Source: RI-153 sp963752935
Lineage (GTDB): Bacteria; Chloroflexota; Anaerolineae; Caldilineales; Caldilineaceae
DNA: 64,000 nucleotides
Direction: 5' to 3'
Assembly (NCBI GenBank): GCA_963752935.1
Contig: CAVWAL010000008.1
Location: 682,001-746,000, forward strand
Shown here: piece by piece, positions 8,756-16,859 of the stretch
How positions within the stretch are numbered: the first letter of the stretch is position 1
How the letters are laid out: the number at the start of each line of letters is the position of its first letter
Notes under the pieces: model-generated
The model's database searches: none
Told to the model about the DNA's origin: nothing
The model's input: the letters and a program-made list of their open reading frames with translations, nothing else
Position numbers and translations under genes: made by a program

Positions 8756-10783
8756 ATGCTCACGCTCGTTGAAAAGATCCTCTTTGCTGCGGCGGTTGCG
8801 GCCGCACTCTATTTTGGCTACGTCCACTTCAACCGCGTCTATCAAGTGATCCGCCGTGGAAAAGGGGAGATGCCGAGCCGTCGTGAACTGGTCGGTCGCC
8901 TCCTTGGCGCAGGCGTCGAGTGGCTGACGCTGCGCCCGGTCTGGAAGACGCGCACCATCAGCAGCATCTTCCACGCCATGATCGCCTGGGGCTTCACCTT
9001 CTACATCCTCGTCAACTTGGGCGACGTGATCCAGGGCTACTTCCCCATCCGCTTCCCAGGGGAAGGAATCATCGGTGCGTTCTACCGCTTCCTGGCGGAT
9101 TTCCTCACGGTGGCGGTGCTGATCGGCATGATCTACTTCCTACTGCGTCGCTTCGTCTTCCCCAGCCCAGAGCTTACCTATCGCGACAACATTATGCTCG
9201 TGGACAAGGTGAAACAGGGCGGCATCCGTCGCGATTCGCTGATCGTAGGGCTGTTCATCCTCTTCCATGTGGGCTTCCGCCTGCTCGGCGAGAGCTTCAC
9301 CATCGCCCTGGACCGGCTGCAGACGGGCGTGGGCGATCCCGTGCAACCCTACGGCACGCTGCTCAGCCTGGCCTGGAGCGGACTCCCCGAAGCAGCGCTG
9401 CGCGTGGGACAGCACGTGGGTTGGTGGGTGGCGCTGGGGTTGATCCTGGCCTTCATCCCATACTTCCCCTATACCAAGCACTTTCACCTGATCATGGCCG
9501 GGGTGAATTTTCTCACCAAGCCCAAACGCACCTCTCTGGGCACACTGGAGCCGGAGGATTTTGAAGACGAAAGCGTCGAAAAGTTTGGCGTGCAGAGCCT
9601 CGAAGATCTGTCGTGGACTCACCTGACCGATGCCTACGCCTGCATCATGTGCAATCGCTGCCAGGACGCCTGCCCGGCCTATCTCACCGGCAAAGAACTC
9701 TCCCCGTCGGCGCTGGAGATCAACAAGCGCTACTATATCAACGGACACATGGCCGAAATCGCCAACGGCGCGCAGACGCCGCCGCTGCTGGACTTCGCCA
9801 TGAGCGAGTCTGCGATGTGGGCGTGTACATCCTGTGGGGCGTGCGTGGAGATCTGCCCGGTAGGCAACGAGCCGATGTTCGACATCCTCTACATGCGGCG
9901 ACATCAAGTGCTGGTTGAAAACGAATTCCCCAAAGAGTTGAAGACAGCCTTCCGCGGCATGGAGCGCAACGGCAATCCGTGGAATCAGAGCGGCGGCGAC
10001 CGCATGAACTGGGCCGAGGGTCTCGACATCCCCACCGTTGAGGACAACCCAGACTTCGATCTGCTGTGGTGGGTAGGCTGTGCGCCGTCGTACGATCCAC
10101 GGGCGCAGCAGACGGCGCAGGCGCTGGCCAAAGTGCTCAACCATGCCGGCGTCAACTATGCCATCCTGGGCGAGATGGAAAGCTGTACGGGTGATGCCGC
10201 CCGCCGCGCCGGCAACGAATACCTCTTTTACGAAATGGCGATGGCCAACATCGAAACCCTCAACGAAGTGAAGCCCAAGCGCATCGTCACCACCTGTCCA
10301 CACTGTCTGCAAACGTTGGGCAAAGAGTACGGCCAATTCGGCGGCCACTATGATGTGATCCACCACACGCAGCTACTCTCGGAGTTGACCGCAGCCCGGA
10401 AGATCAGCGTCAGCGCCGCCGGCAACGGCGCAGCGGACACGATCACCTTCCACGATCCGTGCTACCTCGGTCGCCACAACGGCATCGTAGACGCCCCCCG
10501 GGCTGCACTGAACGGAGCAGGGCTGGCCGTGGTCGAAATGCCGCGTCATGGCACTCAATCGTTCTGTTGCGGAGCGGGCGGAGCCCAAATGTGGAAGGAA
10601 GAGGAGCACGGCGATAAAGCCGTCAACGCCGAACGCTACGATCAAGCCAAAGCCACCGGCGCCCAGACCATCGCCGTCGGTTGCCCCTTCTGTCTGACCA
10701 TGCTTACCGACGCCGCCAACACGGCAGGCGACGGCGTCGTGGTCAAGGACGTGGCGGAGTTGGTGGCAGAGCGGCTACGCTAG
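8756..10783 (+). CDS. Membrane Fe-S oxidoreductase, EtfD/HdrD-like
   Basis: The 675-aa product has an N-terminal membrane domain of about five or six helices resembling the nitrate reductase gamma/HdrE cytochrome b type. A two-[4Fe-4S] ferredoxin domain follows (CIMCNRCQDACP near residue 296 and CTSCGACVEICPVGN near 357). Two CCG-type cysteine-rich domains complete it, the last with SFCCGAGGAQMW near 603. This layout matches the membrane Fe-S proteins (EtfD/EMO type) that pass electrons from ETF to menaquinone in beta-oxidation. An Hdr-type role is the alternative. AAAGGAG lies just before the ATG. No etf genes adjoin it. Confidence 0.82.
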   Translation: MLTLVEKILFAAAVAAALYFGYVHFNRVYQVIRRGKGEMPSRRELVGRLLGAGVEWLTLRPVWKTRTISSIFHAMIAWGFTFYILVNLGDVIQGYFPIRFPGEGIIGAFYRFLADFLTVAVLIGMIYFLLRRFVFPSPELTYRDNIMLVDKVKQGGIRRDSLIVGLFILFHVGFRLLGESFTIALDRLQTGVGDPVQPYGTLLSLAWSGLPEAALRVGQHVGWWVALGLILAFIPYFPYTKHFHLIMAGVNFLTKPKRTSLGTLEPEDFEDESVEKFGVQSLEDLSWTHLTDAYACIMCNRCQDACPAYLTGKELSPSALEINKRYYINGHMAEIANGAQTPPLLDFAMSESAMWACTSCGACVEICPVGNEPMFDILYMRRHQVLVENEFPKELKTAFRGMERNGNPWNQSGGDRMNWAEGLDIPTVEDNPDFDLLWWVGCAPSYDPRAQQTAQALAKVLNHAGVNYAILGEMESCTGDAARRAGNEYLFYEMAMANIETLNEVKPKRIVTTCPHCLQTLGKEYGQFGGHYDVIHHTQLLSELTAARKISVSAAGNGAADTITFHDPCYLGRHNGIVDAPRAALNGAGLAVVEMPRHGTQSFCCGAGGAQMWKEEEHGDKAVNAERYDQAKATGAQTIAVGCPFCLTMLTDAANTAGDGVVVKDVAELVAERLR

Positions 10784-10794
10784 CAGATTGCGGC

Positions 10795-10859
10795 GTAAAT
10801 ACCACGGCGGAAGTGTGGCGTCTGTACGATTGGTCGAGAGGATTGGCGCCGGGATTTAC
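10795..10859 (+). repeat. Dispersed palindromic repeat, copy 1
   Basis: A 65-bp element begins GTAAATACCACGGCGGAA and ends CGCCGGGATTTAC, so its ends are near-perfect inverted repeats. A related copy lies at 43871-43943 in the opposite orientation, and they share the ends plus an internal GGCGTCTGTAC block. It follows the oxidoreductase stop by 11 bp. Size and structure suggest a small non-coding repeat of the MITE or REP kind. Confidence 0.75.
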
Positions 10860-10894
10860 CAGTGTCGAGTCAACGGTCAAGTGCCGGCAGTTCC

Positions 10895-10946
10895 GTAGGC
10901 GCGCTTGCTGCGCCGCGCATGCGGGCGCAGCAAGCGGCGCCCCTAC
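10895..10946. repeat. Long imperfect palindrome
   Basis: The arms GTAGGC-GCGCTTGCTGCGCC and their near-complement GGCGCAGCAAGCGGCGCCCCTAC surround a short GC-rich centre. The site lies between two convergent genes (stops at 10783 and 10985). It can serve as a bidirectional terminator and resembles the GTAGGG/CCCTAC-bounded palindromes near 63.3-63.5 kb. Confidence 0.65.
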
Positions 10947-10984
10947 CGATCAAATCACGCTCGACGCAGCACCGGGCAGCACTT

Positions 10985-11668
10985 TCAGCGGAAGTTGAAG
11001 CTCACCACGATCACGAGGATAGCCCCCACCGCCATGTAGGGGGCATAGGCCATATACGATTTGCGGGTCGCTCGTCGACTGACGAGGAGAACAATGGCAG
11101 CCACCCCGGCCAAGACGATCCCAAGCACCAGCGCCGGGATCACGGCGGGGTAGCCGGTCATCAGGCCGATCACCCCCGCCAGTTTCACATCCCCGAAGCC
11201 CAGCGCCCCCCGCCCCAGGATGGCGATCAGCAGGAACGAAGCGAAACCGGCGCCGCCGCCAAGCAGCGCGCTCAAGAGCGATGGTGTCCCCGGCAGCAGG
11301 CTCAGCGCCAGCACCACCAGGGCCGCCGGCCCCAACATGACATTGAGGACGCGGCGATGTTCCAGATCAATTACCAGCACCGTGAGCAGAAAGGCCACGT
11401 AGAGCCAGGCCACGGCCAGCAGCGGGCCGGCGTCGGGCAGCAGCCCGGCGATCAGCGCGAAAGCCGCCATCATCGACACCGTGAGCCACACGGCTCGACC
11501 ACGCCGCGGCAGATCGGGCGCAACCCGCCAGTAGCGCGGCAAAGACGAGAGCGACAGATCCACGCTCTGCTCTTTGCCCACGGCGGGCAAATGATCGGCG
11601 GCCCAATTGGCGAGTCCGCCTACGAGCCAGCCGGCGAAAAGGCCGAATCCATAAAACAATAAACTCAT
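10985..11668 (-). CDS. Prepilin peptidase (A24 family)
   Basis: This 227-aa multi-pass membrane protein has both catalytic aspartate motifs of the type IV prepilin peptidases: DLEHRRVLN (about residue 115) and GFGDVKLAG. No cysteine-rich N-terminal methylase domain is evident, which fits the short TadV/CpaA-like forms. It should cleave the leader peptides of the Flp pilin and TadE/F-type pseudopilins encoded upstream in this locus. ATG 11668 overlaps the stop of the preceding TadG-like gene (ATGA), which indicates translational coupling. It is the last gene of the Tad cluster. Confidence 0.88.
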   Translation of the reverse strand: MSLLFYGFGLFAGWLVGGLANWAADHLPAVGKEQSVDLSLSSLPRYWRVAPDLPRRGRAVWLTVSMMAAFALIAGLLPDAGPLLAVAWLYVAFLLTVLVIDLEHRRVLNVMLGPAALVVLALSLLPGTPSLLSALLGGGAGFASFLLIAILGRGALGFGDVKLAGVIGLMTGYPAVIPALVLGIVLAGVAAIVLLVSRRATRKSYMAYAPYMAVGAILVIVVSFNFR

Positions 11669-12732
11669 TTGAGTAGATTCACAGCTCTGATTCCTCCTGG
11701 AATCGGAAGACTTCCATCTGTGCCTCCGCATGTCGTTTCACACCCATCACAGTCTATCTCCACGACAATAGCTTTGCCCACCACATTGCCACCACTGCCA
11801 TCCTTCTTATCAAGTTTCAGGCTTTGCTCCCAGGACTTAACCTTGACACAGCCAAAACTGACAACGTGATACGGCAATCCCCCAGGACAAGTCCGCCCTG
11901 CATTGCAGCCAACAGAGTCAAATAACGCAATTGACACCGAATCATTGATACGCGAGATAATGCCGTCTTTCACACCCGCCTTAACACCCGAGTCTCCTGG
12001 AATACATGCCGGTAGATTGATCAACGCACCTTCATCATTTCGGATATGACATTCCAACTCCGATGCCCCGCAACCATTTGCGACACATGAATCTTCGTAC
12101 TCGGGGCTGACAACTTCTGAGAAATCAAGCCATCCTCGATCTCCCCCTACGATTACATCGTCTGTTCCATCATTATTCAAATCACAATCATAGATCGAAC
12201 AATCGACAATTTTATCATCATTCCAAACTTGAAACTCAGTGCCACAACCTGCGCCGCCGTCAAGAAGATCGTTGTACTGCTCGATGTCAAAGGCAAGTGG
12301 CCAAAGACCGCACGCCCGGTTGGCAGCGCCGCAAGCAGCAACGGACTGCGCCCCCACGTTGATTTCGGGGAAGCCCAACACCCCGGCAAGAAACGTGGGT
12401 GTCGTGATCTGCGTGGTGACCGTGATCAGACCGCCGGCAACGCCAGGATGGCTCAAATCGACGTCGGCCCACGCGGCCAAGTTATTTTCTGTGGCGTAGT
12501 CTTGAGCCACTTTCTCCACGTTGCTTTGGGTTGGATCCACAAAGCACATTTGATACGCGCCGGCCAATGCGGCGGCGTCAGCCGCATTTTGCATATTGCG
12601 CCGCTGAGCATACCCATAGCTAACGTCGACAGCCAGGGCTGCAAAAGCCAACAACACGATTAAAGTGAGACTGACAAAGATCAGCGTCTGCCCCTCTTCA
12701 TTCCTGAGATTTCGCAAGTCCATGCGTTTCAC
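11665..12732 (-). CDS. tadG: TadG-like pilus assembly protein
   Basis: The 355-aa product begins with a Tad_N-type segment: RNEEGQTLIFVSLTLIVLLAFAALAVDVSYGYAQRRNMQNAADAAALAGA. This has one membrane helix followed by the QNAADAAALA block typical of TadG/TadE-like minor components. The rest is an exported domain with many cysteines (CGTEF, CSIYDC, CEASEC-like spacing) and no obvious vWA MIDAS motif. It starts at GTG 12732, overlapping the upstream tadE stop (GTGA); ATG 12723 is the alternative. It is probably a structural or adhesin component of the Flp pilus machine. Confidence 0.78.
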   Translation of the reverse strand: MKRMDLRNLRNEEGQTLIFVSLTLIVLLAFAALAVDVSYGYAQRRNMQNAADAAALAGAYQMCFVDPTQSNVEKVAQDYATENNLAAWADVDLSHPGVAGGLITVTTQITTPTFLAGVLGFPEINVGAQSVAACGAANRACGLWPLAFDIEQYNDLLDGGAGCGTEFQVWNDDKIVDCSIYDCDLNNDGTDDVIVGGDRGWLDFSEVVSPEYEDSCVANGCGASELECHIRNDEGALINLPACIPGDSGVKAGVKDGIISRINDSVSIALFDSVGCNAGRTCPGGLPYHVVSFGCVKVKSWEQSLKLDKKDGSGGNVVGKAIVVEIDCDGCETTCGGTDGSLPIPGGIRAVNLLK

Positions 12733-13166
12733 GGTGCCCCCGGTGTTGGTGTTTTTGGGCCGTTATCTTTCCCAAATACAATCATCGACGTGCTGGTACG
12801 TAGCGGGATGACCGGTGCGCCGATGACGCCTCCGATCAATGTTGTGTACGAGTAGGTGACAGTCACCGTGATTGTTGTGCCCCTTACCGCTGGCGTTGGC
12901 ATCGGTGCTATGGAAATATCGCTCGAAGTTAAGGTGACGCCAAGATTTGAGGCCTCCTGCGTCGTGGCATCAACAATCCCTGCATAGTAATGCGGAAACT
13001 TGGATCCATAACGGGCGCCCTCGCGCGCGGCGTTCGTAATGGCAATGTACCGATTAAACGCCCCACCGAAATCAACGATGCCGCCGATCAGCAAGAGCAG
13101 CAACGGCAGGATCAGCGCCGCTTCAATTAGATTGGCCCCACGTTCACTGCATCGCTTGCACGCCAT
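12729..13166 (-). CDS. tadE: TadE-like pseudopilin (second copy)
   Basis: The 145-aa protein has the TadE signature: a short basic leader, ERGANLIEAALILPLLLLLIGGIVDFG as a class III signal/membrane helix, then NAAREGARYG. ATG 13166 follows a G-rich ribosome site. The frame continues upstream to 13310, but that extension reads through decayed sequence. The stop overlaps the start of the TadG-like gene. TadE and TadF are minor pilins needed for Flp fibre assembly. This copy differs clearly from the one at 24197-24622. Confidence 0.85.
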   Translation of the reverse strand: MACKRCSERGANLIEAALILPLLLLLIGGIVDFGGAFNRYIAITNAAREGARYGSKFPHYYAGIVDATTQEASNLGVTLTSSDISIAPMPTPAVRGTTITVTVTYSYTTLIGGVIGAPVIPLRTSTSMIVFGKDNGPKTPTPGAP

Positions 13167-13209
13167 ATTCCCCCACTCCCCAAGGCAGGCATTGGCTCCG
13201 TTTCTTATC

Positions 13210-13238
13210 GACAATCCGCCGCCGCCAGCGCTGCACTG
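13210..13238. repeat. Direct repeat of a gene 3' end (copy A)
   Basis: These bases match 13700-13728 at 26 of 29 positions, in the same orientation, 490 bp apart. In the - strand sense the copy reads TVQRWRRRIVDKK, against SVQRWWRQIVYE at the C-terminus of the neighbouring 577-aa protein. It is best explained as a degenerate duplicate of that gene's end. Confidence 0.65.
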
Positions 13239-13284
13239 TTCCATCTGTAGGATCACAGACGTACCAGGTTCAGTGGTGGCGGCG

Positions 13285-13647
13285 TCATCCTGGGCCGTCG
13301 GCGCCACCATACTGATCGTTCACGGTCACCGTCACGGTGTAGATGCCGCTGTCGGTGTAGATATGGCTGGACGTGACCCTATCCGCGTCCTGGTCCATCT
13401 GTCCGCTCGTGATAGTACTTCTATCACCCCAGTCTATACGGGCCTGGTGCACGTCGGCCAGCGTAGGATCGCTGAAATTGATCCCAGCGAGGGAAAGTGC
13501 TTCTCCCTCCGTTATGGCGGCGATGGGAAGGTGCCCTGCGGCGCCACGATTATCATCGTCGAAGGGAACGCCGACGATAATCGTGGAATACAGAACCCGT
13601 CTCCTCCCACGCTTAACGTCGTTTGTGTGCCATATGTAGCCTCTCAC
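13285..13647 (-). pseudogene. PKD-domain gene fragment
   Basis: The open frame encodes a recognisable PKD/Ig-like module. EGEALSLAGINFSDP leads into an RIDWGD block and ends HIYTDSGIYTVTVTVNDQYGG. It has no credible start, signal peptide or remaining domains. After YGGAD the PKD-like reading continues in another frame (AQDDAATTEPG), which points to a frameshift. PKD modules are extracellular, so this is probably the remnant of a secreted protein or a lost C-terminal region of a Tad-associated adhesin. Confidence 0.6.
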
Positions 13648-13690
13648 TCAGATCTGGCCCACTACATTTTGCCCGCTACTTTTTGCGCCG

Positions 13691-15424
13691 CTATTCATAG
13701 ACAATCTGCCGCCACCAGCGCTGCACCGACTCGGGCACCAGCGAGCGTGATTCACGGTTGCGGCGGTCGTAGTAGCGGATGGTGAGTTCGTTGAGCCAGC
13801 CGTTCAAACCCACTTCCAGCGACGTCAACTCATCCTCCACCTGGAGCTGCACGGTGTCCACCGTACCGTCGGCGCTGTAGCGTTGCCAGGCGCCGCCTGC
13901 CCGATACACGCCGAACAGCAGCAATCCCGTGAGCGCCAGCGCGGCCGCCGCCGGCAGGGCCCGCCGCCACAACGGCTGCGGAACCGGCTGCGCCGCCCCC
14001 CGCGCCCGCGTTTGCTCGCCCAATTCAACACGCAGGGCAGGCACAACCGCAACAGCCGCCGCCGCCACCTCGGCCAGCCAGGCGCCCACTTCGAGCGATG
14101 GCCAGCCCAGGTCAGCCGCCAGCCAGCGCCACCCCCCCACCGACAGGACTGCGACGCCGAAGAGCACGCCCTGCCAGCGCAGGATGCGCCCCAGCCAGCG
14201 TCGCCAGGCATAGGGGATCGGCCAGGCCTGCGGTTGGCGTATCCCCAGCAGCAGCCCTGCCAGCAACCAGAGAACCGTCACCCCCCAGCCGATGGCTGCG
14301 CCCGTCTCCACAGGCTCCAATAGCCACAACAGAAAGCCCAGCGCAGCCCCCATCCCACCCAGGATCGCGGCCCCCAACAAGGGGCGCAGCAGCCGCCGTT
14401 GCAGCCACGAGGGCACCGGCATCACCTGAAAACGCACCGGCACCAATACCGGCTCACTGCCGGCGTTCGACTCTATCTCTAGCGCCGTCTCATAGGGCTC
14501 GCGACGGATGGCCAGCGACTCGATGTCGATACGCACGACGGCATCCACACTGTCGCCGCTGAATCGGTCGGGCGTCACGTGCAACCAGGAATGCGGGCTA
14601 TGGATGCTGCCGGCCAGGTAGCCGCGCCCCTTGCCCTTGTGGATATGCAGGTGGCAACCATTCTTCTGCCCCACCAGCACGTACCCCAGATCCGCCTCTG
14701 GGGGTTTCACCAGCAGGCGTGGACGCGCTACCAACCCCGTCCCGATCAAAAAAGACTCCAACGCCATCTGACCATCGCTGCCGTGAATCTGTAGTGCATT
14801 GCGCACCAACTCTGCCAACGGCTCTACTCCCTGTTCCGCCAGCCAGCGCCCCAGCGATCCATTGCGCAGGTGAAAAACACCGTCGTCGCGCCGCCGATCA
14901 AGGATGGTTACCACCTCTTTCACACTCCGCGCTTTCTGGCCGGAACGTGTGATAAAAGGTTCGTCCAGCCGTCGCCCAAGATCGAGTGACTGCCGGGTCA
15001 GGCTGGGCACCACCACATCCGCCAGCGAGGAGTGCGCCGTCGTCCGCGGCGGGTCCGAAGCAAGCATGAGCTCCACAACGGCGGGTAGCGCCAGCCCGCG
15101 TGAACGGCGTTTGGTCTCAGGCGCAGCACCCGCATCCGCCTGGTCGCTGACCACGAGATGTTGCACCGGCAGGGTCAGTTGAGACAGTTCACGGCGCAGA
15201 AAGCCATCCAGCACGCTGCGCCGCTGGGTCAGATCGGGTGCAATGCGCCCCTTTTGCAGATGTAACGCGAAGAGCTCGCCGGGGCCGACTACGAAAATGT
15301 CAAAGTGGCAACCGTCCAGGGTAATGGTATCCAGCACCACAAAGTCGCGAGGAAGCACCGCCTGCAAATAGCTTGCCGGCGATGAAGGTGGGATGTTGCC
15401 TACGCCCTGTACTCGTTCCGACAT
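13691..15424 (-). CDS. NERD-like membrane protein of the Tad locus
   Basis: This 577-aa protein is of unknown function. Residues 25-110 resemble a nuclease-related (NERD) fold: DFVVLDTITLDGCHFDIFVVGPGELFAL is followed by a helical part. Residues about 240-350 form a beta-sandwich-like domain (PPEADLGYVLVGQ... SWLHVTPDRFSGD... VLVPVRFQV). About four or five membrane helices follow between roughly 355 and 520, ending in a soluble tail. No signal peptide is present, so the N-terminal part should be cytoplasmic. The gene sits between a DnaB-like ATPase and tadE2, on the same strand as the pilus genes. NERD assignment is tentative. Confidence 0.7.
   Translation of the reverse strand: MSERVQGVGNIPPSSPASYLQAVLPRDFVVLDTITLDGCHFDIFVVGPGELFALHLQKGRIAPDLTQRRSVLDGFLRRELSQLTLPVQHLVVSDQADAGAAPETKRRSRGLALPAVVELMLASDPPRTTAHSSLADVVVPSLTRQSLDLGRRLDEPFITRSGQKARSVKEVVTILDRRRDDGVFHLRNGSLGRWLAEQGVEPLAELVRNALQIHGSDGQMALESFLIGTGLVARPRLLVKPPEADLGYVLVGQKNGCHLHIHKGKGRGYLAGSIHSPHSWLHVTPDRFSGDSVDAVVRIDIESLAIRREPYETALEIESNAGSEPVLVPVRFQVMPVPSWLQRRLLRPLLGAAILGGMGAALGFLLWLLEPVETGAAIGWGVTVLWLLAGLLLGIRQPQAWPIPYAWRRWLGRILRWQGVLFGVAVLSVGGWRWLAADLGWPSLEVGAWLAEVAAAAVAVVPALRVELGEQTRARGAAQPVPQPLWRRALPAAAALALTGLLLFGVYRAGGAWQRYSADGTVDTVQLQVEDELTSLEVGLNGWLNELTIRYYDRRNRESRSLVPESVQRWWRQIVYE
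13700..13728. repeat. Direct repeat of a gene 3' end (copy B)
   Basis: This is the intact partner of the copy at 13210-13238. It encodes the last residues of the 577-aa NERD-like protein. The two copies bracket the PKD remnant. Confidence 0.65.
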
Positions 15425-15500
15425 AGCCCTTGCTCTCTCTCCTGCCGCAAGTCGACCTGCATCCTCACGGCTCTGGTAGAGGCGTGAGTGAGGTGGGGCA

Positions 15501-16664
15501 TCACGCCAGCGTCACCTTTTCATCCACCAGGCGATCGCGCACATAATCTCCTCGCGCCACCAGGCGGAAGTGAGCGGCATCGTTCTGGTATTCCATGTCC
15601 ACCGCGTTGCGGCCGGACCGGTTCTTCTCGACACTCATAACCACGTAGTTGCGCATAGAGTCGGCCTGGTTGAGGTTGTAGATCATATGCTCGCGGCTAA
15701 CAATGGCGTACTTGTTGTTCAGCACCAGGCCGACATCGGCTTCGTACTGAAGCGCCGAACTGCCGCGCAGATCCGAGAGGCGCATACGCTGCGCCTTGAG
15801 GCCAATCCGATCCGCCGCCGCAATCGCGACGATGCGCAGCCCCGTCTGCATCGCCAGTTCTTTGAGCGACTGCGTCAAAAAGGTTGTGATCTCATCCTCT
15901 TCTTGCAGATCCGAGCGGCCCAGCGGGATCTTCTGCAAATAGTCCACCACCAACAGATTCTGTGATCCGAACCCGGCCAGATCCTTTGCCCACTCGGCTA
16001 CCTGCCCCATCGTGGAATGATGACCGCTGGCCTTGACCAGCATCAAACGCGCCGCGTAACTGTCCAGCGTATGCAGGATCGGAGCATAGCGGGGCATCGA
16101 GCGCAATCGATTGATCACCCCCCCACCGCCTTCTTGCGCCATCTGCGACAGTTTGCGCAAGGTCAACGCATCGTCGCCATAGCCATGCTCGGCGCTCTCC
16201 AGGCAGAGCAGGCGCGCCAGCAGGTGCGTGCGATCGTGCTCATAGCAGATGTACATGGCCGAGCTCTCAGGATGGTTGAGCACCACATTGCGCGCCATCT
16301 GCAGCGAAAAGATGGTTTTGCCCACGCCAAACGCACCGCCCAGAATGACCAACTCGCCCGGCCGCAGCCCGCCGTTGAGCACATCGTCCAGCGGCGTAAA
16401 GCCGGTCGCCAGGGTGCGAAACCGATTGCCTTCCTTACTCAGAGACTGGTACTCCATCTCCTCCATCACCTGGGCCAGACTGGCGACCCCCGTCATCTCG
16501 GCTGCGCCGTCTGTCTCCGACGCGCCATCGACAGGCTGAGCCGGGCTCTCTGCGGGCAGAGCGACAGGTGGCAGCGTGCGCCCGCCGTCGTCCGTTGGCC
16601 CGGGCTGATCAACCGTGCGTCGTCGTGCCCGTTCACTTCCCCAGAAATTGCTCAGATCTGCCAT
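15501..16664 (-). CDS. DnaB-like RecA-fold ATPase in the Tad locus
   Basis: The 387-aa product has a disordered N-terminus (1-60) and then a DnaB helicase C-terminal RecA domain. The TGFTPLDDVLNGGLRPGEL entry precedes Walker A GGAFGVGKT (109-117). Walker B is LLVVDYLQ, followed by the DnaB-type DLRGSSALQYEADVGLVL and EKNRSGRNAVDMEYQ motifs. The primase-binding DnaB N-domain is missing, so it is not the replicative helicase. A hexameric ATPase serving pilus assembly or regulation is possible but unproven. The start ATG follows GGGGAGAT. Confidence 0.82.
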   Translation of the reverse strand: MADLSNFWGSERARRRTVDQPGPTDDGGRTLPPVALPAESPAQPVDGASETDGAAEMTGVASLAQVMEEMEYQSLSKEGNRFRTLATGFTPLDDVLNGGLRPGELVILGGAFGVGKTIFSLQMARNVVLNHPESSAMYICYEHDRTHLLARLLCLESAEHGYGDDALTLRKLSQMAQEGGGGVINRLRSMPRYAPILHTLDSYAARLMLVKASGHHSTMGQVAEWAKDLAGFGSQNLLVVDYLQKIPLGRSDLQEEDEITTFLTQSLKELAMQTGLRIVAIAAADRIGLKAQRMRLSDLRGSSALQYEADVGLVLNNKYAIVSREHMIYNLNQADSMRNYVVMSVEKNRSGRNAVDMEYQNDAAHFRLVARGDYVRDRLVDEKVTLA

Positions 16665-16859
16665 ATCTCCCCTTTAGTCCATCGACAAGAAACGTGACGG
16701 TAAGTACCTGTTCCGTTTCGCGGTGTGACGCACTGGCTACCTCATCCTCGGATGCCTGAACGCCTCCTGGCCGGTGCGCCGAACCAGAAGCGTTACAAGG
16801 CAAAGGGGCAAGGCAAGTCTCGTGGCGCTGTGCACAAAATGCCTACCACCGCCTCCCCT

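Larger units (their letters stand above)
13167..13690. other. Decayed segment inside the Tad locus
   Basis: These 524 bases separate tadE2 from the NERD-like gene. They hold a PKD-domain remnant (13285-13647) and a second copy of the 3' end of the neighbouring gene (13210-13238 repeats 13700-13728). They also hold an inverted repeat (CCACGATTATC at 13544-13554 and its complement at 13576-13586). No intact gene or T-tailed terminator was seen. Confidence 0.6.

Noticed and set aside
9140..10366. Antisense open frame in the Fe-S oxidoreductase
   Set aside because: Overlaps a well-supported gene and shows no family pattern.
13544..13586. CCACGATTATC inverted repeat as a terminator
   Set aside because: The loop is 21 nt and no T-tract follows on the - strand; it lies inside the PKD remnant.
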